Assembly: GCA_963823095.1 (NCBI GenBank)
Contig: CAWGKI010000019.1
Coordinates: forward strand, 405,328 to 469,327
Length of the DNA stretch: 64,000 nucleotides
From: CAIVVT01 sp963823095
GTDB lineage: Bacteria > Acidobacteriota > Terriglobia > Bryobacterales > Bryobacteraceae
Direction: 5' to 3'
The notes under the pieces are model-generated. The model had not been told where the DNA came from. It saw nothing but the letters and a program-made list of their open reading frames with translations, and did no database searches. The position numbers and the translations under genes were made by a program. Of this stretch, positions 32,123 through 40,667 are shown in pieces (positions within the stretch are counted from its first letter, which is position 1; each line of letters opens with the position of its first letter).

Positions 32123-32720
32123 TTAGATCCTCACGAAGTTCTCGACGATTTTCAGCCCGAGCGGTCCGGACTTCTCCGGGTGAAACTGCACGCCGAAGAT
32201 GTTGCCTGCTTCAAGCACCGCCGTGTAGCGGACGCCCGTGTACTCGCACGCTGCCGCCGTCTGCGGGGTAATGGGGCAGTAGAAGCTGTGCGCGAAGTAG
32301 ACGTAAGGCTTCAGGCCGAGGCCGTTCATCAGCCGCGGCGTGCCAACCGGCACGATCTCATTCCAGCCCATGTGCGGTACGCGCGCGTCCGAGCGGAAAG
32401 CGTTCCACGCGTCCAGGGAAGAGCGCGAGACCCTGCTCCTCCGGCGCTTCTTCGCTCGATTCAAACATCGCTTGCAGGCCGAGGCAGATTCCCAGAAACG
32501 GTGCGCCGGAGCGTGCCTTCGCAATCAAAGCGTCACGCAGGCCAAGTGTGTCCAGCGCTCGCAGCATCTGTCCGAAATGCCCGACGCCCGGCAGGATCAC
32601 CTTCTCGGCGGTGCGAACTGCTTCGGGATCGCGCGTGATCTGGTAAGCCGCACCCGTCTTGGCCAGCGTGTTCTCGACGGAGCGCAGGTTGCCCGCGCCA
32701 TAATCGACGATCGTGATCAT
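32123..32720 (-). CDS. hisH: Imidazole glycerol phosphate synthase, glutaminase subunit, frameshifted
   Basis: A class I glutamine amidotransferase of about 198 residues that feeds ammonia to HisF. The nucleophile Cys lies in FLGICLGLQ and the His/Glu pair in FGVQFHPEKS. IVDYGAGNLRSV opens the protein. The frame changes near 32390-32400, between GRVERF and SDARVPHMGWNEI, and needs one base. The ATG at 32720 overlaps the hisB stop as ATGA. Both catalytic halves are well conserved, so I expect the gene to be functional. Confidence 0.9.
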
Positions 32721-33304
32721 AGCAATCCCTTGGTGCTCGGCAACTGGTTCTTCAGCCGCGCGTCCTTCGAGCATGCGTAACGCATTGCGCGCGCGAAGCA
32801 CTTGAAGATCGCCTCGATCTTGTGGTGGTTCGAGCGGCCGTCCAGAATCTTCGCATGCAGGTTCGCACCGGCGTGCGTCGTGAAGCCGTGGAAGAAATCT
32901 TCCAGCAACTCGCTCTGCAGGTCGCCGACCAGCCGCGTCTTCACCCTGTCCGTATAGACGAGAAAGGGTCGTCCGCCGAGATCGACTGCGACGACAGCCA
33001 GCGTCTCGTCCATAGGCAGCACGAAGTAACCGGCGCGGTTAATGCCCACTCGATCTCCCAGCGCTTTGGCGAAAAGCTGGCCGAGCACGATGCCCACGTC
33101 CTCGACCGTGTGATGCTGATCGACGTCGAGATCGCCCTTGGCGATCAGCGCCAGGTCGAAGGCGCCGTGCTTCGCGAAGAGCTCGAGCATGTGGTCCAGG
33201 AACCGCACGCCGGTCGAGATCTCGTAACGGCCTTTGCCGTCGATGTTCAGCGACGCGCGAATCTGCGTCTCTTTCGTGATCCGCTCGATGTCAGCTTTTC
33301 GCAT
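32717..33304 (-). CDS. hisB: Imidazoleglycerol-phosphate dehydratase
   Basis: A 195-residue Mn enzyme for the sixth step of histidine synthesis. Metal-binding repeats appear as DQHHTVEDVGI and HTRIGANLHAKILDGRSNHHKIEA-type sequence (here THAGANLHAK and RSNHHKIEA). It is monofunctional: it lacks the N-terminal histidinol-phosphatase domain of the E. coli protein. It reads into hisH with a 4-nt overlap. Upstream it is separated from the rest of the operon by a 435-bp repeat region. Confidence 0.95.
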   Translation of the reverse strand: MRKADIERITKETQIRASLNIDGKGRYEISTGVRFLDHMLELFAKHGAFDLALIAKGDLDVDQHHTVEDVGIVLGQLFAKALGDRVGINRAGYFVLPMDETLAVVAVDLGGRPFLVYTDRVKTRLVGDLQSELLEDFFHGFTTHAGANLHAKILDGRSNHHKIEAIFKCFARAMRYACSKDARLKNQLPSTKGLL

Positions 33305-33403
33305 TGCTTCATCTTCTCCAATCGGAGCTGTTTCTTAATCAGGGTAGATCACTGCAATACAATTCACGGCTTGCAGACAGCGGCTTCGCACGATGTCAGC
33401 GAC

Positions 33404-33768
33404 GATCTCTGCATGACCGGCGAACCGTGCACCCCCAACGATGAAAATGACATGTCAGTCTCCCGGCACCTCGAATGCGACGCGGACATTGATGCGGCCG
33501 CCGCCCACAACGGATACCGCAGCCTGAGCCCACGAAGAGAGGTCCCGTGGAAGCGGCCTCGCGCTGGGTGGAAATCAGCGGCGGCGGGCGCCGATGGGAC
33601 TGCGAAGCGGAGGAAGTCCGGGACCTCTCGTCGGGCTCGGTGCTGGCAACGCCTGGAAGCGGAAGCGCCGCATAATCAACAGCCAGATTTTCAGAGCAAC
33701 CGCGAACGTACAGAGCGGCCAACGGCAACAACCGCTCCCTCACGGTCGCGGCTCCGTTTGAAGGGGAG
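33404..33768. repeat. Dispersed 365-bp repeat (copy 1) inside the his operon
   Basis: This matches, in reverse complement, most of 55906-56262 along its whole length. Shared landmarks are CACCCCCAACGATGAAAATG, ATGCGGCCGCCGCCCACAAC, GTGGAAATCAGCGG and TTTTCAGAGCAACCGCGAAC. It contains no convincing gene. The whole gap 33305-33739 between hisB and the HAD gene is made of it; only the HAD 3' end overlaps. Confidence 0.75.
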
Positions 33769-34450
33769 CGCCATCGAGCACCCCAGCAATCTGATTGACG
33801 TCATCGAGCACCGCGAAGGCTCCTTCGGCTCTGAGCAGCGCGGCGAGTTCCTTGTTCCACGGATTCGACGCTGCGGCGATGCCGATGAACGGGACTCCAG
33901 CCGCCATGGAGCTTCGCGCGTCATCCACCGTGTCGCCGACGTAGATCATCTTCTCCGCACCCGTCCGCTCGCGAATCAGCAAGAGCCCATCGGGCGCGGG
34001 TTTGCCTTCCGTGACATCCTCAACGGCGATGATCGGCGAGAAGTTGATACTCGATGCATAACGGCGCAGCGTAATGGCCGCTTCGCTTTGCAGGCGGCCC
34101 GTGAAGATCGCGAGTTGGAACTTCTCCGCGAGAGATTCGAGCAAACCTGCTTTCGGAATCCAGATCTCGCGCGTAATCAATCCATCGTCGCCGCCGGGTC
34201 CAAAAAAGATATCGCAGAAGTACTTCACAACGGAGTCATACGGCACCCGCACGCCCAGGTCCGCGCAGATCTGTTGCGAAAGCAGCCAGTCGTTGTTGAA
34301 GCCACCGCGGTTCTTGTACTCCTGAATGCTGTCGCGCTCGATGGTCTTGCCCGTGAAGTATCGCACCGTCTGAACGACGGCTTCGCGATAGCTCTCCGTC
34401 ACCTCCGCGAGCACGCCGTCCATATCGAAAACCAGGTACGGCGCGCTCAT
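33740..34450 (-). CDS. HAD-superfamily hydrolase in the his operon (candidate histidinol-phosphatase)
   Basis: A 236-residue subfamily I HAD phosphatase. The nucleophile is Asp9 in YLVFDMDGVLAEV. Other motifs are IFTGRLQSEA, the Lys in VTEGKPAPDGL, and MIYVGDTVDDARSS. Its ATG overlaps the hisC stop by 4 nt (ATGA), so it is cotranscribed and coupled. HisB here lacks the phosphatase domain and no PHP- or IMPase-type HisN is seen, so this enzyme is the best local candidate to dephosphorylate histidinol phosphate. That role is inference. The last 29 nt lie in the dispersed repeat. Confidence 0.83.
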   Translation of the reverse strand: MSAPYLVFDMDGVLAEVTESYREAVVQTVRYFTGKTIERDSIQEYKNRGGFNNDWLLSQQICADLGVRVPYDSVVKYFCDIFFGPGGDDGLITREIWIPKAGLLESLAEKFQLAIFTGRLQSEAAITLRRYASSINFSPIIAVEDVTEGKPAPDGLLLIRERTGAEKMIYVGDTVDDARSSMAAGVPFIGIAAASNPWNKELAALLRAEGAFAVLDDVNQIAGVLDGAPLQTEPRP

Positions 34451-35509
34451 CCCCGCACCTCGTCGAGCGCCGCGAAGAACCGCTCCACTTGCGCCGGAGT
34501 CCCCGCCGTCACGCGCACGCAGCCTTCGATTTCATAGCTTCGGTCACGCACCAACACGCCGCGTTCTCTCAAGCCGTCGCGAATCGCCAACGAGGCGTCG
34601 CCCAGCACGGAACAGGACGAAGTTGCCCTGGCTCGGATAGTATGGGATGCCACGCTTTTCGAAGCCGCTGTACAGGAGATCGCGCGCTTCCAACGCCTTG
34701 CGCACGAACTCGCTGACATAGCTCTGGTCGGCGACTCCGGCGCGCGCGGCTACCGCTGCCAGGATGTTCACGCTGTAGGGCGACTGCGCCTTGTGCAGGA
34801 ACTTCACGTTCTCCGCTTGTGCAAACAGGCAGCCGATGCGCAGGCCGGCGAGGCCATACGCCTTCGAGAATGTCCGGCTGACGAACAGGTTTTGATAACG
34901 CTCAATCAGCGCCAGCGCCGTGACGCCGCAGAATTCGTAATACGCCTCGTCGATCAGAACCGCGGCCTGCGGCGCGTGCTGCAGAATCTTCTCGATGGTC
35001 TGCAGATCGATGCCCGTACCGGTTGGGTTATTGGGGTTCGAAATGAGGATCGCGCGCGTCGCGGGCGTGATCGCCACGAGCAACTCCTCCAGCGGGAATG
35101 CCAGGTTGCCTGCGCGATAAGGCAGGTTGCGAACGTTCGCGCCAGCCACCTCCGCATAGAAGCGGTACATGGCGTAGGAAGGCGTCAGGACGATAACCTC
35201 CTGGTCGTCGTCCACGAACGTGTTGACCAGCACCTGGATCGCTTCGTCGGTGCCGTTGGTCAGCAGGAATTGCGACTGAGGCATCGCGAAGAACTGGCTC
35301 AACGCCTCGCGCGTCGCTTCGTATTCGGGATAGATCGTCAGCCGTTCCTGCGTGATCGCCTGCACCAGCGCGCTCACCACGGCGGGCGAGCACCCCACGG
35401 TGTTCTCGTTAAAATCCAGGCGCAGCTTGCCGGCACGTCCCGAGGTCGGCGGCGAGTATGGCGCCATTTTCACTACCGCGCCGCGCGGCTTCAACGCTGC
35501 ATCATCCAC
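34447..35509 (-). CDS. hisC: Histidinol-phosphate aminotransferase, frameshifted
   Basis: A PLP enzyme, fold type I, about 353 residues if repaired. LRLDFNENTVGCSP opens the domain, SNPNNPTGTGI and DEAYYEF are cofactor-binding, and the PLP Lys lies in SRTFSKAYGLAGLRIG. Near 34602 a GGG run carries one base too many. Removing it joins NFVLFRA to GDASLAIRDGLRERGVLVRDRS. The start overlaps the hisD stop by 8 nt. Confidence 0.92.
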
Positions 35510-36743
35510 GTCGCACCTCCACCGAACGCGCGTGCGCTTCCAAACCCTCGGCGCGGGCCAGAGTCGTAATGGCCGGTGCCAGCCGGGTCAGCGCCTGCGG
35601 GCTCAACTGCTGAACGGAAATCACCTTCACATAGTCGGCCGCGCTCAACCCGCCGCGCAGCCGGGCCGCGCCTGACGTCGGCAGAACGTGGTTCGGGCCG
35701 GAAGCGTAATCGCCCGCCGCCTCGGGGCTGCCCGGTCCCAGGAAAATGCCGCCGGCGTGACGTACGCCGGGCAGCAGCTTCGCGTCGTGCAGGCTCAGAT
35801 GTTCGGGTGCAAAGCGGTTGGATAACTCCACTGCTTCTTCATCAGAGCGAACCAGGATGATCGCGCTGTTCTTCTCGATGGCCTTGCGCGCGGTTGGCGC
35901 GGTCGGCAGGGTGGTAAGCTGCGTCTCGATCTCCGCCGCAGCAGCTTCGGCCAGAGACCGCGACGTCGTCAACAGAATGGCCGATGCATCCACGTCGTGC
36001 TCGGCCTGAGCGAGCATGTCGGCGGCGAGCCAGCGCGGATTGCCCTCCGAAGCAATGATCAGAATCTCGGTCGGTCCAGCAACGAAGTCAATACCAACCT
36101 CGCCGGCCAGCAGCTTTTTCGCGGCTGCCACGTAGATGTTGCCGGGGCCGACGATGCGGTCGGCGCGGGGCACCGTCTTCGTGCCGTAGGCAAAGGCCGC
36201 TATGGCTTGTGCGCCGCCCATCTCGAACACATGCGTAGCCTTCAGAATCGACGCGGTGCCGAAGATCGCATCGACGGGCCGTGGTGTGGCGACCATGATA
36301 TTTGCGACACCCGCAACCTTTGCGGGGACCACCGTCATGATGACCGTCGAGGGCAGGGGATAGCGCCCCGAAGGGATGTAGGCGGCGACGCTTTCCAGCG
36401 GCAGCACGATCTGCGAGAGTTTCAATCCCGGCGCGGGCTGAGCCTTCTTCGCGACTGGCAACTGGAGTTTCGCATAGGCCCGGACATTCCTGGCCGAGGT
36501 CTGCACTGCCTTGCGGAATTGCGGCGACAGACGGCGGGCGGCCGCGTCCAGTTCAGCTTGCGGCACGGCGACGCTCTTACGTCCCAGCTTGTCGAACTTG
36601 CGCGCGTATTCGAGCAGGGCTTTGTCGCCGCGCTTGCGCACGTCTTCGAGGATCGGGCGAACGATCGCCTCGGCCTCGTTGAACCGTGCCGCGCGCCGGC
36701 GCAAGAGTCCGGCGGCGGCGGAGCTTTCAAGAATGCGGATCAT
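35502..36743 (-). CDS. hisD: Histidinol dehydrogenase
   Basis: A 413-residue Zn- and NAD-dependent enzyme for the last two oxidation steps of histidine synthesis. Motifs include VAAYIPSGRYPLPST, VGPGNIYVAAAKK, AGPTEILIIA, AEHDVDASA with the Zn-ligand region, and NRFAPEHLSLHD with the catalytic Glu-His. Length fits the family. It follows hisG by 13 nt. Confidence 0.96.
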   Translation of the reverse strand: MIRILESSAAAGLLRRRAARFNEAEAIVRPILEDVRKRGDKALLEYARKFDKLGRKSVAVPQAELDAAARRLSPQFRKAVQTSARNVRAYAKLQLPVAKKAQPAPGLKLSQIVLPLESVAAYIPSGRYPLPSTVIMTVVPAKVAGVANIMVATPRPVDAIFGTASILKATHVFEMGGAQAIAAFAYGTKTVPRADRIVGPGNIYVAAAKKLLAGEVGIDFVAGPTEILIIASEGNPRWLAADMLAQAEHDVDASAILLTTSRSLAEAAAAEIETQLTTLPTAPTARKAIEKNSAIILVRSDEEAVELSNRFAPEHLSLHDAKLLPGVRHAGGIFLGPGSPEAAGDYASGPNHVLPTSGAARLRGGLSAADYVKVISVQQLSPQALTRLAPAITTLARAEGLEAHARSVEVRRG

Positions 36744-36756
36744 GACAGGCCGGTCC

Positions 36757-37629
36757 TCACAATACGATCTTGTTCAATGGATATTCGACAATGCCCTGCG
36801 CGCCGGCCTCTTTGAGCCGCGGAATGATCTTGCGCACGGTGGACTCGTCGAGAATCGTGTTTACCGCCAGCCACTCGCCGTCACTGAGCGGCGAGATGGT
36901 CGGATTCTTCAAGGCGGGCAGGACGCCGAGCACTTTGTCCAGATCGTTCTTGTGCACGTTGAGCATCAGGCCCGCCTTGCCCAGCGCGTTGATCGCGCCC
37001 TCCAGCAGCATCGCCACGTCTTGAATCTTGAGGCGCTTCCAGTCGTCTTCCCACGAGGCCTTGTTGGCGATGAACTGTGTATTCGATTCGAGCACGGTAT
37101 CGATAATGCGCAGCTTGTTGGCGCGGAGTGACGAGCCCGTCTCGGTGACTTCGACTATCGCGTCGGCCAGCACCGGCGGCTTCACCTCCGTCGCGCCCCA
37201 GGAGAACTCGACTTTCGCGGTAACGTCGAACTTCGCCAGATAGCGCTTGGTGGCGCCCACCAGCTCCGTCGCGATGATCTTGCCCTGTAGATCCTTGGCG
37301 CTCTGGAACGGGGACGATTCCGGTACCGCGAGAACCCAACGAACTTTACCGAAGCTCTGCTTGGCGTAGATGAGATCTGCGACCTTCACCACGTCGGCGT
37401 CGTTTTCCACCACCCAGTCATAGCCTGTCAGTCCTGCGTCCAGCACGCCGTCTTCGACGTAGCGGGCCATCTCCTGCGCACGGATCAGCATGCACTCGAT
37501 TTCGACGTCGTCGATCGAGGGGAAGTAGCTCCGGCTCGACACTTGGATGTTGAATCCCGCCCGGCGAAACAGATCGACGGTAGCGTTCTCGAGACTGCCT
37601 TTGGGAATGCCTAGCTTGAGCTTCATCAC
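36757..37629 (-). CDS. hisG: ATP phosphoribosyltransferase, long form
   Basis: A 290-residue first enzyme of histidine synthesis, joining ATP and PRPP. LKLGIPKGSLENATVDLF opens the catalytic domain, and DAGLTGYDWVVEN and ADAIVEVTETGSSLRAN are typical. The C-terminal part (about 210-290) is the HisG_C ACT-like domain that mediates feedback inhibition by histidine, so no HisZ is needed. The start overlaps the hisI stop as ATGA. Confidence 0.95.
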   Translation of the reverse strand: MMKLKLGIPKGSLENATVDLFRRAGFNIQVSSRSYFPSIDDVEIECMLIRAQEMARYVEDGVLDAGLTGYDWVVENDADVVKVADLIYAKQSFGKVRWVLAVPESSPFQSAKDLQGKIIATELVGATKRYLAKFDVTAKVEFSWGATEVKPPVLADAIVEVTETGSSLRANKLRIIDTVLESNTQFIANKASWEDDWKRLKIQDVAMLLEGAINALGKAGLMLNVHKNDLDKVLGVLPALKNPTISPLSDGEWLAVNTILDESTVRKIIPRLKEAGAQGIVEYPLNKIVL

Positions 37630-38003
37630 TTGCCTCCGTACACTTGCTTCGGATCGTAGGTCTGCTCTTCGGTGACCTTCCAGTCTCCGCTTTCCAGCGT
37701 GCGGAAGAAGCAGCTTTCGTAGCCCTCATGGCAGACGCCGGGTCCCCTGGCTTCCACCTGCAACAGGACGCAATCCTTGTCGCAGTCGGTTTGAATCGAC
37801 TTCACAACCAGCGTGTGTCCGGAGCTCTCGCCCTTCATCCACAGCTTGTTGCGCGAGCGTGAGTAAAAAACGGCGCAGCCGGTCTCGACGGTCTTTGCGA
37901 ACGATTCCTCGTTCATAAAGCCGACCATGAGTACCCGCCCGCTTTTGGAGTCTTGAATGACGGCGGGAATCAGCCCGCCGGTTTTCGCAAAATCGAGATC
38001 CAT
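37626..38003 (-). CDS. hisI: Phosphoribosyl-AMP cyclohydrolase (HisI only)
   Basis: A 125-residue Zn enzyme for the third step of histidine synthesis. The core has QDSKSGRVLMVGFMNEE, SRSRNKLWMKGESSGH and the metal-site sequences DCDKDC and VCHEGYESCFF. It is a stand-alone HisI with no fused HisE pyrophosphohydrolase domain. The ATG at 38003 has GAAGGA upstream, and the preceding open frame reads back into the terminator. It is the first structural gene after the leader peptide. Confidence 0.93.
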   Translation of the reverse strand: MDLDFAKTGGLIPAVIQDSKSGRVLMVGFMNEESFAKTVETGCAVFYSRSRNKLWMKGESSGHTLVVKSIQTDCDKDCVLLQVEARGPGVCHEGYESCFFRTLESGDWKVTEEQTYDPKQVYGGK

Positions 38004-38029
38004 TCCAGTCGATTCCTTCAAAGTAGAGA

Positions 38030-38074
38030 TCCAAAAGGGAAACGGCCCGCTCCCCGGTTGGGGGCGGGCCGTTT
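38030..38074 (-). terminator. his operon attenuator (terminator hairpin)
   Basis: On the minus strand, AAACGGCCCGC pairs perfectly with GCGGGCCGTTT (11 bp) around a C/G-rich loop. It is followed by CCCTTTT. It lies between the leader-peptide stop and the hisI start, where an attenuator should be. Sequence between the leader and this stem (GTCCT...AGGAC) could form the competing structure; I did not fold it. Confidence 0.85.
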
Positions 38075-38097
38075 CGCTGAAGTCCTTCAATCCTCGC

Positions 38098-38169
38098 TCA
38101 GGACACAACGAGACCGCCCATCCCATGATGATGGTGATGATGGCGGGTGCTGGTGAGAGCGATTCGCAT
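38098..38169 (-). CDS. hisL: his operon leader peptide with six consecutive His codons
   Basis: A 23-codon frame starts ATG CGA ATC GCT and contains six His codons in a row (CAT CAT CAC CAT CAT CAT, residues 10-15), then GMGGLVVS and TGA. It lies 94 nt before hisI, with a strong terminator hairpin between them. This is the classic layout for attenuation: ribosomes stalled for charged tRNA-His would favour readthrough into the his genes. A -10-like TATCCT lies about 14 nt before the ATG, but no convincing -35 box, so the promoter is uncertain. The peptide itself has no other expected role. Confidence 0.88.
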   Translation of the reverse strand: MRIALTSTRHHHHHHGMGGLVVS

Positions 38170-38374
38170 GAAATTCGAGGATAACACGAGGGGCGGGGTC
38201 GCCGCCAAGTCAGCTCCGTCGCATCCCTCAGATGCTTCTCGTGACATCGGCCAAGGCTGCTCGCGTTACTGAAAGGCTTTGGGAAGTTCGAGGTATCGTG
38301 GCGCTAATCGGATAACGCACCCCCAGCGCTAATCTGGGCGATCTGGGTGAGTTTGGGCCAATCGTTCAAGCAGA

Positions 38375-38575
38375 TCAGGCCCACTCGCCGACGGGTGGGC
38401 GGCAAACGGTTGCGGGTTTTCGGGCGAAAGGGGGGACTAGTCGGCTCACCGGCTTAACGAACCCTTCGCGCTTCAATGTCTCGGAAACCCTTAGCGAATC
38501 GGCCAATTGAATACGGTCTATTCTCGGGTTCTTTCTGACTATTTCCTTTATTTTCATCGGCTTACGCACTGGCAT
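38375..38575 (-). CDS. Small conserved-looking protein downstream of the Clp-fold protease
   Basis: 66 residues, basic, with a helical N-terminal half (KIKEIVRKNPRIDRIQLADSL) and LVPPFAR near residue 48. It starts 9 nt after the protease stop on the same strand, so it is probably cotranscribed. I recall small LxPPF-type proteins beside such proteases, but I cannot confirm the family. The function is unknown. Confidence 0.5.
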   Translation of the reverse strand: MPVRKPMKIKEIVRKNPRIDRIQLADSLRVSETLKREGFVKPVSRLVPPFARKPATVCRPPVGEWA

Positions 38576-38584
38576 GCTCCCCTA

Positions 38585-39502
38585 CTACGATAATGTCATA
38601 AATGATCTGTATTCGCCAGCAAAATGTATTGACCCCGCCGATCTGGTCTTCGCCATGTAGTCGGCAAGCAGATCCTGGTACTCCCGGATGCATTTGCTCA
38701 GGTTGGGGTCCTTCTCGAAGTCGTCGATGATGATGTTCAAATCTCTATCAAGAACATCTTTCGAGATCCCGAAGCCGTGGGAATGCCATTTGCTTGTCTT
38801 ATTCAATTCCCGCGCGATGCGTTCGGCGCTTGCCTTCTTCATTTCAGACGTCACACGCTTCTTCCGGGTTCTGGTTATTTTCCAGTTCTTGAACTTGTAC
38901 ATCGCCAACCACTCCTTTAGGAGCGAGACGGACAATTCCCTCGCTTGTTCATATTGATAAAGTTCGCCCTGGTCGAAGCTGTTCAAGAGCACTTGGATTT
39001 CTGCGGTCGAAATCTTTCCCGCATTGGCCTTCTTCACCAATGCATCGTAACGCTCCAAATACCCCAGCGCTGAGACCATTCGACCACCTTGCGTCTCGAC
39101 CTGAGGGTCGATTGGCCCGAGTCGCGAGTAATAATCCATGTAGATTGCGTCGCCCGACATGGCGAGCACCGTACCCGCCGAGTAGGCGTAATTGGGCACG
39201 ATGAAGTCAACCAGCGTATAGTGCTTGCGGAACGTATCTACGATTCTCTTAACCACCTCGATATACCCGCCGGTGGTAGTGAGGATTACGACTAGCCGAT
39301 CCCGGCCGCTCGCCTTATGTTTCTTTCTCTCAACGGCAATTCGAATGATATCGTCAACGTTTCCGACGATTGGTCCAAAGAAAGCGATCGCGTCAGCGGA
39401 CAGAACGCCCTCGATCGCCGATATCCTTTCGCCGAGTTGGCTCTCTATGAAATCGTTGGCATTGCCGGACTTGGGCGTTGATGTTGGGTTCGAGTCGGCC
39501 AC
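38585..39502 (-). CDS. SDH-type Clp-fold serine proteinase
   Basis: A 305-residue member of the ClpP/crotonase fold known as the serine dehydrogenase proteinase (SDH_sah) family. LVVILTTTGGYIEVVKRIVD is the oxyanion-type strand, and the likely nucleophile Ser lies in NYAYSAGTVLAMSGD, followed by SRLGPIDPQ. A Lys/Arg-rich C-terminal half follows. No signal peptide is visible. Base composition is less GC-rich than the neighbours, which hints at acquisition by transfer. The target is unknown. It is paired with a 66-residue gene. Confidence 0.82.
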   Translation of the reverse strand: MADSNPTSTPKSGNANDFIESQLGERISAIEGVLSADAIAFFGPIVGNVDDIIRIAVERKKHKASGRDRLVVILTTTGGYIEVVKRIVDTFRKHYTLVDFIVPNYAYSAGTVLAMSGDAIYMDYYSRLGPIDPQVETQGGRMVSALGYLERYDALVKKANAGKISTAEIQVLLNSFDQGELYQYEQARELSVSLLKEWLAMYKFKNWKITRTRKKRVTSEMKKASAERIARELNKTSKWHSHGFGISKDVLDRDLNIIIDDFEKDPNLSKCIREYQDLLADYMAKTRSAGSIHFAGEYRSFMTLS

Positions 39503-39709
39503 TGCTCCTCCACTACGGAATCCGCGCTACCTGGGGTCTGCCTAAGTGCCAGAAGCGATCCAATTCTACATCAGTTGGCAAGCCCATCGGGGCCAACCCC
39601 ATCCTTAGTCGCGTCATTGGAAAAAATCCGCCTCCGGTCAGTCTGCAGCTCGAACTGACCCACTATCTTCACTTCAGCCGAAGCTCGTGCCTGCGGTGGG
39701 TCCGGAAAC

Positions 39710-40006
39710 CTACATCGGCAGCGGGCTGCGCAGCGGGATGTATTCGAAATTGCATCCATCCAGTCCCTGCGCGGCCACGGTCCGCATGCACTCCTCCGCC
39801 GACGCGCCGAGCGCCTGGATTCTCCGCAAGGGAGTCGTCTGGGGGCTGTAGATCTCGTATGCCGCCCAAAGACCATGGATGGCGCGCCATTCCGAGGGGT
39901 TGAAGCTATCCGGAGAGCGGTTCAGGAAGCGTTTGGGATCAAGCTGGCGTGGCACGTCTCCCAGTGTAGTCCGCATCGCGAGGTGGGGTGGCCCTCCAGC
40001 CGGCAT
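39710..40006 (-). CDS. Small hypothetical protein downstream of leuD
   Basis: 98 residues or fewer. The core DPKRFLNRSPDSFNPSEWRAI, then YEIYSP and TPLRRIQALG, looks like a genuine soluble protein, but I do not recognise the family. An inner start (39976) is possible. It begins within a few bases of the leuD stop and is likely the last gene of the leu operon. It has no known role in leucine synthesis. 39503-39709 upstream of the protease shows nothing clear. Confidence 0.55.
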   Translation of the reverse strand: MPAGGPPHLAMRTTLGDVPRQLDPKRFLNRSPDSFNPSEWRAIHGLWAAYEIYSPQTTPLRRIQALGASAEECMRTVAAQGLDGCNFEYIPLRSPLPM

Positions 40007-40008
40007 CT

Positions 40009-40614
40009 CTATGCGGCTGACAGCGTCGAAAGCTTGGACTCACGCTTCGCTTCGTAGGCGGCGATGGCGTCCGTCTTCTTGAGGATGTAGCCGAGTTCGT
40101 CCACACCTTCCAGCAGGCAGTTCTTTGAGAATGGATCCACCGGAAATTGCGCCGTCATCCCGTCGGCGTAAGTCAGGGTCTGCGTTGCCAGGTCGATCTT
40201 CACGGTGCTTGACGCCGCGGTTTCCAGCAACTTCGCGTGCACGTCTGGCGAGACTTCCACGGGCAGCAAGCCATTTTTCAACGAGTTGTTCTTGAAGATG
40301 TCGGCAAAGCTGGTCGAGATGATCGCGCGGAACCCGTACTGCGTCAGCGCCCACGGAGCATGTTCGCGCGAAGAGCCGCAGCCGAAGTTGTCGCCCGCCA
40401 GCAGCACCTGGCACTGCTTTGCACTTGGCTGATTCAGAATGAAGTCGGACTTCGGCTTGCCCTCGGCGTCGTAGCGGTAGTCGTAGAAAAGCTGATCGCC
40501 CAGGCCCTCCTTGGAGATGGTCTTGAGGAATCGCGCGGGGATGATCTGGTCCGTGTCGATGTTATCGACCGGGAAGACGACGACTTTGCTCTCGAATGCA
40601 GTGAATGTTTCCAT
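40009..40614 (-). CDS. leuD: 3-isopropylmalate dehydratase, small subunit
   Basis: A 201-residue swivel domain that joins LeuC to isomerise 2- to 3-isopropylmalate. FPVDNIDTDQIIPARFLKT and GDNFGCGSSREHAPWAL are diagnostic. The ATG at 40614 is chosen because AGAGGA lies 8 nt upstream and the domain starts at once; the longer frame adds eight residues. Confidence 0.94.
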   Translation of the reverse strand: METFTAFESKVVVFPVDNIDTDQIIPARFLKTISKEGLGDQLFYDYRYDAEGKPKSDFILNQPSAKQCQVLLAGDNFGCGSSREHAPWALTQYGFRAIISTSFADIFKNNSLKNGLLPVEVSPDVHAKLLETAASSTVKIDLATQTLTYADGMTAQFPVDPFSKNCLLEGVDELGYILKKTDAIAAYEAKRESKLSTLSAA

Positions 40615-40667
40615 GATCTGAATCCTCTGATAACTCAATGTCCGGCGGTCATAACAAAGCCCCGTGA

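Noticed and set aside
32822..34537. 571-codon plus-strand frame
   Set aside because: Antisense to hisB and the HAD gene and crosses the dispersed repeat; no motif.
37957..38184. 75-codon plus-strand frame with a Met-rich stretch (MMMVMMAG)
   Set aside because: It is the reverse complement of the His codon run of the leader peptide; the hairpin and hisI position support the minus strand.
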